A stretch of 64,000 bases of DNA from Aedes albopictus (taxonomy: Eukaryota; Arthropoda; Insecta; Diptera; Culicidae): positions 317,575,164 to 317,639,163 of the forward strand of contig NC_085137.1 of the NCBI RefSeq assembly GCF_035046485.1, given 5' to 3'. Under the pieces are notes generated by a model that was given only the letters and a program-made list of their open reading frames with translations, searched no databases and was not told the DNA's origin. Positions 55,890 to 64,000 of this stretch are shown in pieces (within the stretch, counting starts at the first letter, position 1; the number at the start of each line of letters is the position of its first letter). The position numbers and the translations under genes were made by a program.

Positions 55890-56230
55890 AATTCGTTTTT
55901 ATAAAAGCTTTTAATTCTCTGAAATTTGTTACACCAGATTCAGCCGACTCTGCCCGCTGAGTTGCTAATTTCGTGGGGGTCCATCCGTGTTGGTGTCGCA
56001 TATGAGGTTCGTCTCCTATAGCTACGAATAACGTAGCGATCGTCGTTTCGACTGTGAGATTGGCTGCGGTTCTGTTACCTGTTGCGATCGAAAGGTGTGT
56101 GCTCACATGTTGTGCCGAGCCGAATAGGTCGCAAAGGTATTTAAATATGTGGTTGATCCAACTGGTTCGATCGTCGTCGTCGCCTTCGTCGTTGGTTGGT
56201 GCCTGTTGGTGCAACTCTCATTGTGTGAGG
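55890..56230 (-). pseudogene. Possible ankyrin-repeat fragment
   Basis: A minus-strand frame reads VETTIATLFVAIGDEPHMRH followed by QHGWTPTKLATQRAESAES. The GWTP..LA spacing and the preceding short helix are like one ankyrin unit (D..GWTPLHLA). The N-terminal side is acidic (NDEGDDDDRTSW). The frame has only a TTG upstream. It could be a gene exon, a retrocopy piece or chance. The identification is weak. Confidence 0.3.
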
Positions 56231-56388
56231 CTACAGTTCGGTCGAGGTGATGCGGTTGTACTACATATGAGCTCTGCGGTTGTGTTTGGTCGGTGGGTTG
56301 CTGCCGTCAGCTGGTTTCTACCTGTGCAATTTTCTAGGGGGGTTCTTGAACGTATTATTATTTTTTATTCCGTGTGTTGATGCTTATT

Positions 56389-57546
56389 CAATTTTTTGGA
56401 CAAAATAATTTTTCATTTAAATAATCATAACTTTGTTATACATCAATCAAATACTCTGAAATTTTGATCAATCATAAATCATATATTAAAGCTCCATTGG
56501 TAAAATTTTGAGCGAGATCGAATAAGTTTTCTTAAAGTTATAGAACTTTTAGTAAAACTTATAAGATTGTTGAACACATTTTTGAAATCTCTATATGTAC
56601 TCGATGAAACTTTTTCAATTTTTTTTGTGATACAGCTTATACCTAAGGCTTTCATATGCAGCTTCGTTTGAGGTTTTATATTCACTACAAAAAATACGAA
56701 AAATCTATGAAATTCAAATAACTCAACGTACATATGTACAGATGGGTAAATTATTGGTTAAATTGGGAAAAAATCCACAGCTCAGGTGAGATCACGACCC
56801 TTATTCGCTAGACAAGTGCTTTACTCACTTTATCTCACCTGAGCTGTGGATTTTTTCCCAATTTAACCAATAATTTACCCATCTGTACATATGTACGTTG
56901 AGTTATTTGAATTTCATAATTTGACCACACGGATTGGTATTACCGAAAATTTGCACTTCAAGTGAGACGAAAAATCTGTTTATGTCCAGAGCGTCATTTG
57001 GAAATTTATCATATTTTGATCAATAAAAGTGCCAAGTGTTTTCAACGTTTCTAAACTCTCTTAATGTTATATTTTTATGCAGGACCAGCTAAACTACATA
57101 TGAATAGTAGGTCCTATGTATTTTTCATTCAGTTAATGCACGTTTTTTGGTGGAAAACGTTTGGCAGATTATATGTGCAAAATATGGTAAATTTTTAAAC
57201 ATCGTCGACTACATAAGCACATTTTTCATATTTTTTGTAGTGAATATAAAACCTCAAACGTAGCTGCATGTGAGAACCTTTGGTAACAGCTGTAACACAA
57301 AAAAAATGAAAAAGTTTCATCGAGTACATACTGAGATATAAATTGTTTTAAAAATGTGTTCAAAAATCTTATAAGTTTTTCTAAAAGCTCTATAATTTTC
57401 AGAAAACTTATTCGATCTCGCTCAAAATTTTACCAATGGAGCTTTAATAAATGATTCATGATTGGTCAAAATTTCAGCGTTTTTGATTGACGTATAAAAA
57501 AGTTATGAACATTTGAATGAAAAATTATTTTGACCAAAAAATTGCT
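56389..57546. mobile_element. 1.16-kb foldback element with ~320-bp arms
   Basis: 56389-56701 and 57221-57546 are inverted copies at roughly 85% identity, with shared phrases CTCAAAATTTTACCAATGGA on the right and its inverse on the left, and TTTTTTGTAGTGAATATAAA. The central 520 bp contains a separate perfect 87-bp inverted repeat (56706-56918). No target duplication or transposase found. Confidence 0.75.
56706..56918. repeat. Perfect 87-bp inverted repeat with a 39-base spacer
   Basis: 56706-56792 is exactly the inverse of 56832-56918. The spacer and arm tips, read on the minus strand, include GTAAAGCACTTGTCTAGCGA and GGGTCGTGATCTCACC, which resemble the anticodon and T arms of a tRNA-headed SINE. 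A zero-mismatch hairpin this long implies recent formation or active gene conversion. Confidence 0.9.
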
Positions 57547-57694
57547 GTACGGACAATTGTTTGATACACTGTGTCTACATAGGGAGCGTCCATAAATTAC
57601 GTCATGCAAAAATCGCACATTTTCAATCCTTCCCCCCTCTTGACACACTTTTTGTATGAGATTTCTAAATTTTTTGTAGATTAATTGAGTAAAC
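57547..57694. other. Spacer without a gene
   Basis: Contains GGAGCGTCCATAAATTACGT (57581-57600), a phrase I associate with dispersed insect repeats but could not assign. Confidence 0.3.
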
Positions 57695-57897
57695 AACTTT
57701 GTCGAAGACCGCAAAGTCATCCAACGTCTGTGAAAAAAGTTATACCCTAGGTAAAAAGAGGATAAACTTTATTGTTGTTTTTCCAATACATGTAAAGGAA
57801 TAATATCAATATTGAAATCTCAATACTTTGCCTCACTTTGCCTAGGGTATAACTTTTTTCACAGCCGTCGGATCACTTCGCGGTCTTCGACAAAGTT
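57695..57897. repeat. Foldback with 57-bp arms
   Basis: 57695-57751 and 57841-57897 are inverted copies with four mismatches: AACTTTGTCGAAGACCGC outermost and AAAAAAGTTATACCCTAGG innermost. The 89-base spacer is AT-rich. Confidence 0.82.
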
Positions 57898-58197
57898 CTT
57901 TGGCATATAGTCACCTACAATAATACCGAAGGGTTTATTTATCGAACGCTTACAGCGCCACCTAGCGTCAAAATTGGAAACCAAAAATTTCTGCATACAT
58001 TTGGCCAAGTTTTCCCATACAAACTTCAAGCGTTTTGAGCGCCCCCTTAGGCTCAACCGATTTTGCTCAAATTTTGAACGTAGCTTCTGGGAGTCCAAAA
58101 CAACTGATTTAGGAGGTAAGACTTGGCATTTTTCGATATTTTTGTTTTTCATATAAGTGGGCCACTCTAATATGCGTACATGGTTATTTTTCACAAA
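57898..58197. other. Repeat-like flank without a gene
   Basis: Contains CAGCGCCACCTAGCGTC (about 57954), related to the satellite at 53.6-54.2 kb. The 115-codon minus frame (57859-58206) has no domain. Confidence 0.35.
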
Positions 58198-58800
58198 ATT
58201 GACCATAACTCAAGAAAGAAAAAAAAAAGTCCATTCCAAAAATTTCAGCGATCAAAGCTTATGAAATTACCCTCTCAAAAATATTTTTTTTTGAAAATTT
58301 TTCGCGAGTTCGGGAATAGCTTTTCCGGCTTTTCTTTTTGAATTTTCTCAACGGTGGTAATTCTTGTGGAAAACTTTTTTCACTTCATATTTTTTTTTGA
58401 TTCCTGAGAAAATTTGCTTTCATTTTCATTAAAAAACTTTGTTACTACGATGCTTCATTCTTTAGTTATAATTTTTCTAAGAAAAGGTTTATATGATACA
58501 TTTGGACATTTTTCAACAAAATTGGCCATAACTCAAAAACGAAAAAAAAAGTGCATTCCAAAAATTTCAACGATTGAAGCTTATGAAATAACCTTCTCAA
58601 ACATATTTTTTTGAAAATTATCCTCGAGTTCGAGCATTGTTTTTCTGGCTTTCCTTTACGAATTTTCTCTACTGTGGAAAATTTTGTGGAAAACTTTTTC
58701 CAGCTCATTTATTTTGATTTGTGAGGAAATTTCGTTTTCAAAAAAAAATGTTTCTATGATGCTTCGTTCTTGAGTTATGATTTTTTAAAGTAAGTAGTGT
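58198..58800 (+). repeat. Tandem duplication, two ~310-bp copies, period 323
   Basis: ATTG(A/G)CCATAACTCAA begins copies at 58198 and 58521. Both contain GCATTCCAAAAATTTCA or its one-base variant, AAGCTTATGAAAT, GAGTTCG and TTGTGGAAAACTTTTT at matching offsets and end TGATGCTTC(A/G)TTCTT. Divergence is moderate, so the duplication is not recent. Confidence 0.8.
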
Positions 58801-60170
58801 CAGGTGAAAACAAAGAATTTCCACCTGAGTTTTCCGGGAAAATAGGCGGAATCTGAAAATCTGAGACCCTTCGGCCCAATTTGTACGATAATAAAAATAT
58901 GCCCTCATGTTAATTCATGTTCACCCTTTCACTCTAGATTCGAATTTTCTTTCTTTCTATTCTTGGCATTACATACCAACTGGAACACGGCCTGGTTCTC
59001 AGCATGTGTATACAGCGTATTTTATAAACACTTCCACAACTTTTAATTAAGAGCTTTCCTTTTCTGCGTTACTGAAGTTGTCAAAATACATTGTGGAGTA
59101 ATTACAACTATACTTGAAAAAAAAAAATGCTGTAATTATATTGGACGGGAGCGTAAGCCCTTCGTCAGTATGGTGATGAATTATAAGTATGAATTCAAAA
59201 ACTAAGCTATGAAAGACCCCAAAAAGTAGAACAACATAATACTCCATAAAACTTTCAAATGATGACACGAGTATTGCAGTAATAAAAATCCAAAATGTTT
59301 TTTTCAGCCATTTTCCATTTTTTGTTTAAATAGGCGAACACTACACATATTATACATAATATAGTTGTTTCTATACTAAATCTTCATTGCTTCAAATATT
59401 TTGTAATTATATTGATGCTCTATAGTCAGAAATATGGTGAGAACTTTTGCCCCATAGCTACTGCGAACTTTTGCCCCACTGTCGAGGCTTTAACAATGTT
59501 CCTTCCTACAAGAAGCACTGGAAGATTCTTGTTTATTCGAGTGCAGCTCTCTAACTACTATAGAATGACGATTCTCCGACAGCAAGAGGTTATGTAATTC
59601 TTCTACTTTCATTCATTAGAAATTCTTATTCCAAAAGCTTCACTTCTTGGGGTTTGCGCTAACGTAAGAACCTCGACAACACTTATAACACGCGACGCGA
59701 GACAGGCACAACACTTATTATTCTTACAAAACTTATTATTCGAACAAAATTGCTTGAAAATCTTGTGTAAAGAAAAAATAAGCTCAGTAGCGACATCGAC
59801 GGTGACTTTCCCACCTAAAAACTCGTTCCGACACCATGATGACGCTTAATTGAGAAATATTTCAGTAGCGCACTGTTAAATATTCCTACTCAGAGATTGA
59901 CTTTTATTCGCTCAAATAACACAACCGTGTATGATTATTTCACTAATCCAGCAACAAAATTTGAGCAAACTGTTGCAAATTAGTTTCACCACTTTCAATT
60001 AGAAACGAGTTGAACAACAATAAAATTATTATTTCCCTTGTAAAGTCACGCATTCTCTCGGTAGAACTATATTGGGGTGCATACTTGGCGACACTAGCGC
60101 CAAAAGATAAAACATCGGCGAATTAGCACAACGAAATGTGACAGCGCCGCGTAATGGCCACATTGCCAGT
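58801..60170. other. AT-rich spacer
   Basis: GAACTTTTGCCCCA occurs twice (59440, 59466), like repeated motifs in elements nearby. 58980-59060 has weak likeness to a Feilai-type body (CTTCCACAACTTTTAATTAA). No gene found. Confidence 0.35.
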
Positions 60171-61043
60171 TACCGTCAAGGTACCATTCACCGTGGATCT
60201 AAGAGGATTCGGGGCAAATAAGGGCTGTCATTTGACACCAGTCTTATAAACATTGTTGGTGCCGCTTTTAATTGCCTTCATTATAGGTTAAAATTAAAGC
60301 AATATCCACAGAAGTAGAAATTTTTTCAGAAAATTTGGTGATATAGTACAATTATTAAAGGGTAGTAGGGTCGCCTAATTCCATGGTAGGTCACCATTCA
60401 CCGTGGTAGTAGGGACCCATTCACCGTGTATGAGAAATTTTATTCCACTTTGTTTAAAAATAATCAAAACAACCCAGCCAAGGGAATTTTCTTCGTTTAA
60501 ATTCATTTCAAGTAATAACTTGCAAGATTTTATTAGAAAAACGAATGTTCAAATTTTTGATTTTTTCTAGATATATGGGATAATATGGGGCACGGTGAAT
60601 GGAGACCATTGATTTTTAGGGTACCCATTTACCGTGCCTTTTTGCTTCAATTAAAAAGTACGAGTAATCGTACTTTCTTGTTAAACTTACTTCGGTAATG
60701 CAAAATACATTCCTAATATGTGAATATAATTGCATCTTGGTGGAATAAAATCGTTACTACATTTAGTTTATCGCTTAAATCACCTTAGCGCAGTTTTCGT
60801 TTTTTCACTATGAATGCAGTGAACGAGCAGAAACCCGCTTCATGTAAACACACTTTAGTGTCAAAATTATACTTTTAAATGTTTCTAATGAGCGTTTTGA
60901 CATGGTAACAATACATTAGTGTTGTATTGGTGAAATTGAAGGGAAATTGTCGTATCATTCAATCATAATATGGAAATAATGAAAAAAATATTCGAAGGCA
61001 CACGGTGAATGGAGCTCCCACGGTGAATGGCGCCTTGACGGTA
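60171..61043. mobile_element. 873-bp inverted-repeat element built on a CACGGTGAATGG motif
   Basis: The 26-bp ends, TACCGTCAAGG(T/C)(A/G)CCATTC followed by ACCGTGG, differ at two positions (60171-60196, 61018-61043). TA may be the target, since each end starts or stops with TA. CACGGTGAATGG or its complement with small changes appears about seven times (60186, 60395, 60419, 60591, 60623, 61001, 61019). The rest is AT-rich and non-coding. Confidence 0.8.
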
Positions 61044-61226
61044 TTTCAAAACAACCGTTGCAATTCTTTACACAACTGCATTTCATGAGCTTGGACGTCT
61101 GTTCATTGTGTTAATGTGTCGAAGACAAAGTACATGATGGCAAAGGGTTCCTGGGAGGGATCAACGCGCTCGCCACCCCGAAATTCTATCGACGGTGATG
61201 AAATCGAGGCGGTTGAAGAATTCGTG
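61044..61226. other. Spacer with a short RTE-like scrap
   Basis: 61180-61226 (CGACGGTGATGAAATCGAGG then GAAGAATTCG) resembles the inverse of 49321-49370 in the RTE relic. Too short to annotate as a copy. Confidence 0.35.
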
Positions 61227-61546
61227 TAGGGTCAAGTGGGGCAACATGCCCTTTTTCAAACTTTCATCATTTTCAATGATAATTAGCCTCATTTGTTAGG
61301 CTTTCAAAGTGGTAACAGCAACTAGACAATATTTGCTCGATACTTCAGCAAAAATATTCACTAAACTATTGCATTTTCATCGATTTTAAGCGATTTTAAA
61401 AACTGATTCGTAAAACGGAAGTCGTGCAAAAAGACCATCTGCCATGGGGTAAAATGCCACTTCATGAAAACATTCAAAAATTACGTCCATCAGTTTTCGA
61501 TCATTTCCGACTCCTTTTCCCCCCTCTGTCCCGCTTTTTTCGTATA
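61227..61546 (+). repeat. 320-bp dispersed repeat, copy A
   Basis: This is the inverse of 38299-38618 over its full length. It contains GGGGTAAAATGCCAC and GTGGGGCAACATGCCC. It is followed by GGGCATAACGCCCCCCGGGGG, a phrase like the start of the element at 11885, so it may lie inside a larger element of that type. Confidence 0.8.
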
Positions 61547-62309
61547 TGGGGAAATGCGGGCATAACGCCCCCCGGGGGCAAAACGCCTTCACGCGATTTC
61601 ATCATATTGTGGAGGTTTTCGTTAGATACAAGCAAACTAGAACTAAAACTGAGCAGGTTAAGCCCAAGAAAGGCTGCTATTGTCGAAAGAAAAGCGCGAA
61701 AAATGACGATTTTCCACATTTGGGAAGATTACCTACCTAATTTGCAGCGCACAGAAATAAAGACATTGCGCGTTGATTATATTGAATCAAGACATTAAAC
61801 CACCACGTGCCTCCTACTCCTGCATTTGCCGCTGGGAAGAGTTCGATGGAACCCCTTGGTATTTCACAACAAGTCAAAGCAGAAAATGCCAGCGGGCGTT
61901 TTGCCTCTTGCAGATTCCCGGCACCTAAAAAGTAACACTTTTTTGAATTGTTTATTTGAATGGGAAATTGTGTGGGCACGCGGGTCAAAAGTTGAAGTGT
62001 CTTAGGTAAGGGAGTAAACTGCTCCCCAAGGCAGAATACGACCTTAAAATAAGCATCTTTTGAGGTGTAGCATGGTCACCTTGTTGTAAATATTGTTTTA
62101 GGATTTATTCAATATAATAGAAAATGTATATAAAATGTACATAAATTGTATAATAAATTCAATATTTTTCATGTTCTTCAATGTTAATTTATTACTCGTG
62201 TTAATTTATTTTTCAATTCAATTTATTGTTTTCATTGTCAAATGTACTAGATTCCAAAGTTCACTATAAATGTTTTGCGATATTCAATGTCACCATTCGA
62301 AATGACATG
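61547..62309. other. Spacer, possibly the rest of a larger repeat
   Basis: A 124-codon frame (61424-61798) spans repeat sequence and has no recognised domain. No ends could be matched. Confidence 0.35.
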
Positions 62310-62405
62310 CACCGTTAAACCCGCATACAACTTGCATGCAAGTCGCCTTCACAAGTTCAATACATATAAATGAAATCCCTGCTGCTCTATCCACTACACC
62401 ACGAA
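62310..62405 (-). mobile_element. tRNA-like sequence, possible SINE head
   Basis: The minus strand reads CGTGGTGTAGTGGATAGAGC, a good A-box region, and about 70 bases later GCGGGTTTAACGG, a poor B box. The spacing is too long for a tRNA gene. Confidence 0.35.
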
Positions 62406-62639
62406 ACCCGAACAATCTCGAGGTTCAATGTTCAAGCCCGAACTCTCTCGTCAAAAATAGATCGGGTATTTAAAAATAGATGGAGCGATACAGATCATTC
62501 AGATGAGTATGAAAGTGAAAGAGATAGCAATTTATTCGGTTCTCATTCGTGGTTGATGAGAATTGTCGTTTGAAAAGATCGTAAAATTACTTCGGTAATT
62601 TTACGTATTTCCGGCCACGAAGTCTTGGGATCCGACCTT

Positions 62640-63870
62640 ATCTGAGGACCTACAGAACTTCTACTCGTCCATTTTGACCTGGACCGTGGAAGAGGCGGGA
62701 GTGCGTGTTAAAGTTCTTGTGTCGCGGTGTGTTTAATTAAGTATGTGATTTAAAATGTGAGAAGTCTTTAGATTAAATTAATGTTACTTTTGTTCCTTTC
62801 CGTTAGTTAGCCAGTTCAATAACCTAAGCCAAAGGTTAAGTGCGGTCAAGTAGTTTGTGTGTGCGTGTTAGTGAATAGAAAAAGGTAATTGATATTTTTT
62901 GTTGTGTGGAGTAAACTTTTTGTTAAACGCGTCAAACAGCCGTTCGACGGCTTTTTATTCAGGATTTGATCCACGGCCGAAAGCTCGGCACACCGCATCC
63001 TTTTCGCCAAACGCGCTCTCGACCCCACGTCGCAGTGTTCAAAAGTCCCGGTTTGAGGGGAAAGCCGGAAGGGAACAACCGTTCCGACAGAGCGGCCGAA
63101 ACCACGTTTTTTCGTCGGCGTTCATGTGGTAGCAACCATACCGACCAAGCCACCGACGACCCCCATCGTCAGCTCCGCCATCGACGAACTTTTTCGGTGA
63201 TCGGAACCTTCACCACCGGAGGCGGCGAGAATCCCACGTTTTTTCTACGTCGGCCATGTGGTAGCCACCTTACCGACGAAGCCATCGACGACCCCCATCG
63301 TCATCGACACCGAGGAGCAACTGCGCCGGTGATCCGGTCCGTTTAGCGACCGGCAGCGAGGAAGGCGCATTTCCCAAACCGCCGCGCGTCGCACGCATTT
63401 GGAGGTAGCGGCGCAATACCACCGTAGGATGCGGTAAGAATAGGGCACTGCATGAAATTATCTCCTTCTCTTTCACTCTTGCAGAAATTTTGTAAACAAC
63501 AAGGCCAAGAAACGTCAGAATCCCATACAAAATCAAAACAATGCATTGCCCTATAGCGTGCTTCTTTACCAAGCCGTCCGTCGACCGCCACGCAGTCGCT
63601 TCTGTTTTGTCGACGGCATTGATGAGTAGCTGAAAGGTACCGTGAGTAGACAAAGCCAATCCAAAAATTAACCATGCGCATGCGTTAAACTCCACACACT
63701 AACCGAGCTCGGAAAAGGAAGTTTTTGGATCGATTACTGTCGATAGAACCAGAGTAGGATAACAAATTTAAAATTGCACACATTAGGGAAAGCAAGAAGA
63801 AGAAGCATGGAAAGGAACATGCGTTAATAAACCTAGGTTATCAAATTAAATAAATGTTTCGTTAGTTTTC
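62640..63870 (+). other. Exon-like block with splice-like signals, unidentified
   Basis: AAAAAG|GTAATT (62884/62885) with TTTTTATTCAG|GATTTG (62962/62963), and ATGCG|GTAAGA (about 63431) with CTCTTGCAG|AAATTT (about 63483), look like two short introns of about 78 and 52 bp. AATAAA-like signals follow at 63825 and 63848. The middle segment is GC-rich and open from 62963 to 63346, but has no in-frame ATG and a stop just upstream if the first intron is removed. It holds a 132-bp (44-codon) tandem repeat. It could be a non-coding transcript or an LTR-element leader. Confidence 0.3.
63103..63346 (+). repeat. Two tandem 132-bp units
   Basis: CACGTTTTTT begins units at 63103 and 63235. Translated in the open frame, both read TFF.RR.CGS..TD.A.DDPHR, with most differences at single positions. 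The 132-bp period keeps the frame. Confidence 0.7.
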
Positions 63871-64000
63871 GTTACCTTCAAACATGCTGTATTTTTGTGA
63901 AATGTTAGTGCTTTCCCTGTAACAGTTTTTTTGGTCTTCGAGATTTCTCACGTTCGCGTCGTTCTACCTGTTTTTTAGTTATTTTTGTACGCCAGGGTAG
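63871..64000. other. Window end without a feature
   Basis: Nothing recognised. Confidence 0.3.

Noticed and set aside
61424..61798. 124-codon plus-strand frame
   Set aside because: It spans the end of the 320-bp dispersed repeat and flanking spacer, and has no domain.
63270..63695. Minus-strand 141-codon frame with two hydrophobic segments
   Set aside because: It starts at GTG just after a stop, has no ATG in frame and runs antisense through the tandem repeat. The hydrophobic parts (LIFGLAL, IVLILYGILTFLGLVVY) are suggestive but not enough.
1..64000. Endogenous viral element
   Set aside because: No polymerase, nucleoprotein or capsid-like frame was recognised. All RT frames carry non-LTR retrotransposon motifs.

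Overview
The window looks like non-coding, transposon-packed chromosomal DNA of a culicine mosquito, most likely Aedes. The strongest evidence is the repeat content: Feilai-type tRNA-derived SINEs, a second tRNA-headed SINE family, R1-, RTE- and LOA-type non-LTR retrotransposons, and many short inverted-repeat DNA elements (MITEs) flanked by TA, TTAA or 8-bp target duplications. No host protein-coding gene, rRNA, functional tRNA or CRISPR array could be supported. Every long reading frame with recognisable homology belongs to a retrotransposon.

Layout. 1-6.5 kb: two R1-clade elements of different subfamilies. One runs rightward, with an open ORF2, a 3' UTR and a poly(A) tail. That tail abuts the broken ORF2 of a leftward element, whose ORF1 (three zinc knuckles) overlaps ORF2 by ATGA. 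6.5-13.6 kb: AT-rich DNA with a ~145-bp tandem repeat, three SINE copies and a 947-bp inverted-repeat element. 13.6-17.3 kb: a decayed endonuclease/reverse-transcriptase LINE carrying a Feilai SINE and a TA-flanked MITE inside it, with a short inverted-repeat element just beyond its coding remnant. 17.3-22.3 kb: SINEs, two with clear target-site duplications, a small RTE relic and a palindromic MITE. 23.4-24.4 kb: a LOA/Lian-like endonuclease relic interrupted by a TA-flanked MITE. 24.4-31.2 kb: two oppositely oriented copies of one GC-rich minisatellite, a 1.13-kb near-palindrome with Tc1-like ends, and an unusual element whose two ends are inverted arrays of a 15-16-bp unit. 31.8-44.9 kb: RTE relics, a possible piggyBac-like 84-bp TTAA element, nested MITEs, a 1.29-kb hAT-like element, a LINE C-terminal relic and TA-flanked MITEs. 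48.2-55.9 kb: a graveyard of five RTE pieces, the best being a 3.1-kb minus-strand copy at 50.0-53.2 kb. 55.9-61.5 kb: foldback structures, including a perfect 87-bp inverted repeat nested between ~320-bp inverted arms, a tandem duplication, and an 873-bp element built from repeats of a CACGGTGAATGG motif. 62.6-63.9 kb: a GC-rich, exon-like block with splice-like signals and a 44-codon tandem repeat, which I could not identify.

The genes do not form a host pathway. The only functional logic visible is retrotransposition (ORF1 nucleic-acid binding plus ORF2 nicking and reverse transcription), parasitism of it by SINEs, and non-autonomous DNA elements that depend on transposases encoded elsewhere. 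Nested insertions give a relative order: decayed LINEs first, then SINEs and MITEs inside them, with the rightward R1 copy among the youngest. All family names are from recognition by eye, and no database search was possible.
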